Assembly: GCA_009599575.1 (NCBI GenBank)
Contig: VWND01000075.1
Location: 1,116,001-1,180,000 of the forward strand
Source: Blumeriella jaapii
Taxonomy: Eukaryota > Ascomycota > Leotiomycetes > Helotiales > Drepanopezizaceae
Direction of reading: 5' to 3'
DNA length: 64,000 nt
A program made the position numbers and the translations under genes. Below the pieces are notes generated by a model. It worked only from the letters and a program-made list of their open reading frames with translations, did no database searches and was not told the DNA's origin. Shown here piece by piece: positions 59,320 to 64,000 of the stretch (positions within the stretch are counted from its first letter, which is position 1; each line of letters starts with the position of its first letter).

Positions 59320-59732
59320 TGTAAAAATTAAAAAGCAGAAAAATATTAGTTTAAATAATAAAATTTAAATAAAATTAAATTAATAATCAAATTAATTTCT
59401 ATTTTTTACATTTTTAATAAAAAGCGTGTATAAGTACAAAAAAAAAAATGGAGCCTTCGAAAAAAGTATTTTCCAGGAAACCAGGCGAATTTTATTTAAT
59501 ATGCTTTTCCAGCTTCTATCCCGACCTTTTCTTATTTTTTTCAATATAATCCTAATAACTGGTTTTTTAGCAATTATTCCTATAAAATGTTTTATTTAAA
59601 TATTATCTTCAGCCCCTATAATATTATCCGGCCTTTACGGCCTATCCGCAGAAAATGCTATTCGAGGATTGATAGAAGGCAGAGGGTCTTGGCGGATCAT
59701 CTGACTTATACACGTGATGTTGGTTCCTGACA
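59320..59732 (-). repeat. LTR of element 1 (5' LTR in element orientation)
   Basis: 413 bp, partner of 52376-52788. Here the outer (right) half is well preserved, ending GATGTTGGTTCCTGACA. The inner (left) half is strongly AT-converted, for example AAAAAGCAGAAAAATATTAG where the partner has AAAGGCAGGGAAACACTAG. It is followed immediately by the TTATT duplication. Confidence 0.9.
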
Positions 59733-59737
59733 TTATT
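59733..59737. repeat. Target-site duplication TTATT, right copy
   Basis: Exact match to 52371-52375 on the other side of element 1. Confidence 0.85.
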
Positions 59738-59930
59738 ATAAGTACGTGTAAAAGCCGTTTTAAAAACAGCGTTTATCGTTCTAAATCGCAAAAAAAAGCC
59801 AAAAGTTTTTCGGACGTATTTGGGTGGCAAGCAACCGATCGCGAAAGGCCGAAAATAAAAGCTATTAGCTTAGAGCTTAATTATTGGCTTATTATTATTA
59901 GCTTCGTTAACAATTTTAGCTGCTAGAATT
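59738..59930 (+). other. Right half of the interrupted AT-rich relic
   Basis: Starting at ATA 59738 the frame continues that of 52214-52375 and runs 62 more codons to TAG at 59924-59926. It includes KNSVYRSKSQKKAKSFSDVF and a tail ending NNFSC. Element 2's LTR starts four bases after this stop. The original identity is unknown. Confidence 0.45.
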
Positions 59931-60140
59931 GTGACGATTCACTCTGTTGCCACCTCTCGTGTCACCCCAGCAATTACGTATAGCTGCAAGCTCCCCAGCA
60001 ACTACGTATAGCTGCAAGCTCCCTGGTCTCCTGATAAATCTCCCCATCAATTATAGAAATTATTATATATATAAGGCTTTCTTTCCTTAGCAACCTCTGC
60101 TTTTTGCAATTGTTAATTTTAAATGAATATTTTTGTTACA
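59931..60140 (+). repeat. LTR of element 2
   Basis: It starts TGTGACGATTCACTC and ends TTTTGTTACA, a TGTGAC/GTTACA imperfect terminal inverted repeat. It has a TATATATATAAGG promoter-like box near 60068-60080. A 28-bp unit (CAGCAAYTACGTATAGCTGC plus 8 bases) is duplicated in tandem at 59968-59995 and 59996-60023. It is noticeably more GC-rich than the element body. The partner LTR lies outside the window, so the 3' boundary is inferred from the ACA end. Confidence 0.65.
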
Positions 60141-60179
60141 AAACCAAAGGTTCGTTTTATATTATATAAATACGGCGAT

Positions 60180-61800
60180 CAATTGACTAATCTCCTAGCC
60201 TTTCGATTAATTAAATCGTTATATTATTAACAACTTTTTTTTTACGCTAGCGACGGCGTAAACTATCTTTCTCCTCGAATTTTTCACGGATTATATCAAA
60301 ATGATCGACCGGTCGTAAAAAAGCTTATTTCCGCACTTCGCGAAAAATAGCTTTTATTCAACGATCCTCCCTTCAGCAAAGCTTTTCAGCTTCTGCTATT
60401 ACATCTCAATTTTCCTTCTCCTTTTAATCAGCGAAAAAGCAACCTTTTTCAAAAGCTTTTTTTTTTAAAAAACAGTCTTCTCCCCGAAAAAAAAAAAACA
60501 AAGGAAAAAGCAGAGCGCTAACCATTTCGCCTGCCATCTTTTAGCTTAGCGCTAAAAGCGTTTAATTAAGATTTTTGCAAAATCAACTGAAGCGCAAAAG
60601 CGTAAACGACAACTTTTGGAAGCTATACGATTGCGACAGACTTTTTAATCAAAGCGTTTGATAGAATCTATCGAACGTGCTTCTGCCAGTCGCGAATCTG
60701 CTGCTTTTTCTTTTTTTCGCAACGTTTTATTTTAATTAATAAACGCTGCAAATCAACTTTTACGCTTTTCGCGAACTTTTTTTAAATCTTTTTTTAACGG
60801 CCAAAACCTTAGCGCGCTTTTTAAACGTTATAATTTTTATTTATCTGCTGATTTTCGACTAGCTCGTATAAAACGCGTTCCGAACTTTAAGTTTAAATTA
60901 AATAATGGTAAAAATTATAAAACACGCTATTAAAAAACTAGAGTTTTCGATAATTTCGAATTTTACTACGACTATTTCGTTAACGATCGATTTCGTAAAA
61001 ATTACATATTCGATCAGACCGAAAGCGTAGCAAAAAAGTTCCTGACCCCGCGTATTTTAGACCGTTCCGATTTTATATTTTTCGAAAAATTAATAAAAAA
61101 AGTCGCCGATTTCCTGGCCGACTTTTTAAACGTTCAAAAGGCGGAAAACGAATTTAAAATGCTTGTAATAAATACGCACGACGACTTTTGACGATTTTAC
61201 TTGCGATTTTCCATTTTTGCAACAAACGCTTAAATACGAACTGACAAACAGCTTCGAAACGTTCTTCGCGACAAAATACTAAGGCGTTTACGAAAAAAGC
61301 TGTATTTAAAATAGGCGCGTATAACGACTTTTAAAAATTGGCTTACCGCCGTCCGTTAAAAAAAACAAAATCAGTTAGCTAAACGAACTTTATACGCGAA
61401 TCGCTTTTCAACCAAATCTACCATTTATCAAAGTGGTAAATCTTTAACCAAAGCGTATTACGAGTTAAATCGTACGTACGAAAGTCGTTCAAATATTTTA
61501 TAAGCTTTTTTTCAGCCCCTTGTTTTTTCTTTTTTTTTACGCCAAAACGCCCTTTCTAGCGTTTTTTTTTTTCGATCGGACCAACGACAACGCTCGTCCT
61601 TTATTTCACACCAGAAGATTCGAGGCCAATTTGCACGACCTTTTACGGGCCGATCTTCGGTTCCACTCAAAAGCCCTTCCAAGCTAATAAATGTAAACAA
61701 AATCGAATCGGCCGAAAATTCGCCCTTTAATAATAATAGTAAAAACGAAAACCCTTCTCCAAACGACTTTCAAAACGCATACGAAAAAATCGAAAGCTTT
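60180..61800 (+). pseudogene. Gag-like remnant (element 2)
   Basis: Short plus-strand blocks are separated by stops in shifting frames. These include GDQLTNLLAFRLIKSLYY, LIESIERASASRESAAFSFF, RSDFIFFEKLIKKVADFLAD and SLTKAYYELNRTYESRSNIL. Basic and amphipathic character and the position between LTR and protease suggest gag. I see no intact zinc knuckle, and assignment rests mainly on position. Confidence 0.5.
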
Positions 61801-61853
61801 CCCGCCAGTCGAAAAAACGCCTAAGCCTAAGCAAAGCCTTTTTTTTAAGCGTA

Positions 61854-62340
61854 TTGCGCGATATACGTTACTTTAACGTTCGAAAGCTTTTTAATAGCGA
61901 TTTATTAACAATTTCCGTTACATTTATTAAAAATAGTTTTTTGTACAAAATAAAAGCGCTCGCCGATTTTAAAGCGAACGGTTATACGTTAATCGATTCG
62001 GCGTTGATTAAATCTTTTTTTTTTTTTTTAAAACTTTTGATTTAATTTTTTCCGGCTTTTTTTCTTATAAAAAAATATAATAAAACTCGTAGCTATTTAA
62101 TTATATATTTTACGCTTTTCAACTTTATTATTAATAATCGAATACAATCGTTCACTTTTTTTTTAATTATCAACTTCGGAAATTATAATATGATTTTAAA
62201 AAAAGCTTGGCTGGCCGAATATCAAATTCTACTAGATTGTAATAAACGCAAATTTCATTGGCCGAAGTTTTATTCTTTTACAGCTTTTTACGCTCGTTGT
62301 ATTAAAGTTTTTCATTTGCATTTCCGAAAGATTTAATCTC
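61854..62340 (+). pseudogene. Retroviral-type aspartic protease remnant (element 2)
   Basis: The frame at 61854-62045 holds IKALADFKANGYTLIDSALI, in the place where fungal Gypsy proteases read AL-x-DsgAnG-x-x-FID. About 60 codons later comes IINFGNYNMILKKAWLAEYQ, then LLDCNKRKFHW. This matches the D-x-G-x-x-D-x-I-LG-x-x-W-x-x-x-H-x-x-x-x-D-x-x-x-x-x-x-x-W pattern that follows the protease core. The catalytic Asp-Ser-Gly has become Asp-Phe-Lys, so it is inactive. Confidence 0.6.
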
Positions 62341-62777
62341 GCTATCAAAACGACGTTATAAAACGTAACAAAAATCTTAACCAATTGTGGCAGATTTACG
62401 ACGCTGTGCGGAGCGCGAAAAGATCGAATTTTATTCGCGGTGCTAATTTCGATAGCGACGCTAATAAAATAATACAAAAAATTACACTATTTTCTTAAGC
62501 TGCCGATCCTTTTTTTATTATTTCTTTTTTTTTTTTTTTCTTTTCGTTAAAACAGCTTTTTCGTTTTACGAAAAACAATTATATTAAAAACCGAAAAAAG
62601 ATCTTCGCCGCGATAGCCTTTTAGCTTAATATAATCGATAATTTAAATAAGCCACCTTCTGAACTTTTCAAACGATCAGTTCGAAAACGAATCTCTTAAT
62701 CTACTGCTTATCCAATTTTTATCTGCTAAATTACTGCATACGCTTTTAAGCTGATTTCCAGAAAAAAAGCAATTAAA

Positions 62778-63610
62778 ATGTTTTTAATTTTTTTGTACGA
62801 AATCGATAAAATATTAAACGACTTTACGTACAACACTTTTTTTAAAACCCAATTTTATAATTTTTTCGAACGTTTCAAAACCAATAAAATATCGATTTCG
62901 ACCTTTTTAATCAGTTTAGCAGAGCTAATTTCGAATAAACCTTTCTTCGAATTTTTTCTTTCGGAATACAAAAACTTCGAACACGTATTTTCTAAAGCCG
63001 CCAGTAACGAACTAGCTTTTTACCGGTCTTACGACTATAAAATTAAGCTTATTATAAATGAGAAAAAGCTGAAATACACTTTTTTGTATAAAATATCGAT
63101 TCCAAAGCTCGAAATTATTAAAACTTATTTGCAAAATAACTTTAACAAAAGTTTTATCGAACTTTTCACCGCTTTTTTCGCTGTTCCAATGCTTTTCGCT
63201 AAAAAACCCGACGGTTTACTGCGTTTTTGTATCGATTATCGAACTTTTAATAATATTACTCGTAAAAATCGCTATTCTCTTTTTTTTATCGATAAAACCT
63301 TTGCTCGTTTTTCGAAAGCGCGAATCTTTACGAAGCTCGATATTCGTTAAGCTTTTTATAAAATTCGAATAAATTTCGCTAGTAAAAAACTAACGACGTT
63401 TCGTACGCGTTACGGCGCTTATAAATGCAAAATGCTATCTTTTGGCTTTATTAATAAATCCGCAATTTATCAACGCTATATAAACGACGTTTTTTTCGAT
63501 TATTTGAACGATTTTTGCATTATATATTTAAATAATATTTTTATTTATTCGTCCGATTTTTTAAAATACGCTATATACGTTCGCAAAGTGTTTTTAAAAG
63601 CTCGCTGACG
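62778..63610 (+). pseudogene. Reverse transcriptase domain (element 2)
   Basis: The open part (62778-63350) contains YDYKIKLIINEKKLKYTFLY, then AVPMLFAKKPDGLLRFCIDY and RTFNNITRKNRYSLFFIDKT, ending ARIFTKLDIR before TAA. The next residue in the family is Gln (LDIRQAF), so CAA-to-TAA created the stop. Beyond it the frame continues with FRTRYGAYKCKMLSFGFINK and the catalytic box IIYLNNIFIYS, where both aspartates have become Asn. It is therefore doubly inactivated. It is clearly Ty3/Gypsy but quite different in sequence from the RT of element 1. Confidence 0.85.
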
Positions 63611-64000
63611 CTGGATTACAAGCCGATATTCGAAAGTTTAAATTCAACGTTATACGGATCCGTTATCTAAATTTTATTATTTCGATTAAAAGCTTAAAAG
63701 TAGATTTAAAGAAAGTTTTCGTAATCGCCTATTGAAAGCTTTCTACTACTGTAAAAAATGTATAAAACTTCTTTGGTTTTTGTAACTTTTACCGACGTTT
63801 TATTCGAAACTACGGTATAATTGCAAAACCTTTAATTTATTTAATCAAAGCTAACGTTTTTTTTTTAATTTTATTTCTAAATGTTAAAAAAGTTTCGACT
63901 TTTTTATACTAGCTTTTATTACTGCACCAGTTTTATAATATTATAGGCAAGATTTTTTCTGTATATTAAAAACTAACGCTTTCGACGGCGTAGTAGCTTT

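Larger units (their letters stand above)
52376..59732 (-). mobile_element. Ty3/Gypsy LTR retrotransposon, RIP-inactivated (element 1)
   Basis: A 7,357-bp element bounded by two 413-bp LTRs and a perfect TTATT duplication. On the minus strand the order is nucleocapsid zinc knuckles (about 57.84-57.73 kb), RT (57,054-56,413), RNase H (about 56.0-55.8 kb), integrase zinc-binding region (about 55.2-55.1 kb) and integrase C-terminus (54,622-54,389). The RT-RNase H-integrase order defines Ty3/Gypsy. In-frame stops, Cys-to-Tyr and Asp/His losses consistent with C-to-T and G-to-A changes run throughout, so it cannot encode working proteins. The LTR ends read TGTCAGG...CCTTACA in element orientation. 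The last 1.5 kb before the 3' LTR carries an Ala-rich frame on the opposite strand. Confidence 0.92.
59931..64000 (+). mobile_element. Ty3/Gypsy LTR retrotransposon, truncated by the window (element 2)
   Basis: Plus orientation: LTR, gag-like DNA (about 60.2-61.8 kb), aspartic-protease-like DNA (about 61.9-62.3 kb), then RT (62.8-63.6 kb) running off the window. Frequent stops and Asp-to-Asn and Gln-to-stop changes show RIP-type decay. It is oriented opposite to element 1 and begins just beyond the relic that element 1 interrupts. The integrase and the 3' LTR are not visible here. Confidence 0.8.

Overview
The window is nuclear DNA of a filamentous ascomycete (Pezizomycotina). The evidence is genes split by short GT-AG introns with CTAAC/CTGAC-like branch sites, a ~2,400-residue class II myosin, two 2EXR-domain proteins, a fungal-type CCCH protein with a Red1-like C-terminus, and a terminal AT-rich block whose retrotransposons carry the C-to-T/G-to-A damage of repeat-induced point mutation (RIP). 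I cannot name the species.

Layout. Bases 1-10,250 are GC-rich but gene-poor. Three minus-strand genes lie in or next to this stretch: an Ap4A phosphorylase/ATP adenylyltransferase (3118-4651), a Ser/Pro-rich protein of unknown function (5861-7413) and a MARVEL-like four-helix membrane protein (10259-10848). They are separated by long spacers full of GTACAGTAC/GTACTGTAC, TACC/GGTA and TACA microsatellites, a 36-nt poly-C run and a 64-bp hairpin minisatellite. Bases 11,000-27,000 are more ordinary: a 2EXR protein with an apparent GC-AG intron, a small secreted HsbA-like protein, a Gyp2/Mdr1-type Rab GAP, a second 2EXR protein and a secreted lipocalin-like protein of the fungal Diels-Alderase/CrtC-like superfamily. 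Bases 27,070-39,366 hold a divergent housekeeping pair sharing a ~740-bp promoter: class II myosin (minus) and a Red1-like zinc-finger protein (plus). A second microsatellite-rich compartment (39.9-44.4 kb) surrounds an ACS-family MFS transporter. It is followed by a long Ser/Pro-rich gene (44,977-49,763) with an apparent one-base frameshift.

From about 51.5 kb to the end the DNA becomes extremely AT-rich and holds nested, inactivated Ty3/Gypsy elements. Element 1 is complete in outline: 52,376-59,732, minus orientation, two 413-bp LTRs and a perfect 5-bp target duplication TTATT. It interrupts an older AT-rich sequence that stays open in one frame if the element is removed. Element 2 starts with a short, better preserved LTR at 59,931, reads on the plus strand (gag, protease, RT) and runs off the window.

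The genes do not form an operon or an obvious pathway cluster. The likely links are local: a divergent promoter for the myosin and the Red1-like gene, and repeat-rich compartments flanking genes. The most noteworthy points are the RIP-marked nested retrotransposons with a mirror-image damage gradient in the two LTRs, an Ala-rich open frame antisense to pol in element 1, the interspersed GTAC-type repeats with 9-bp arrays, and the 64-bp hairpin minisatellite.
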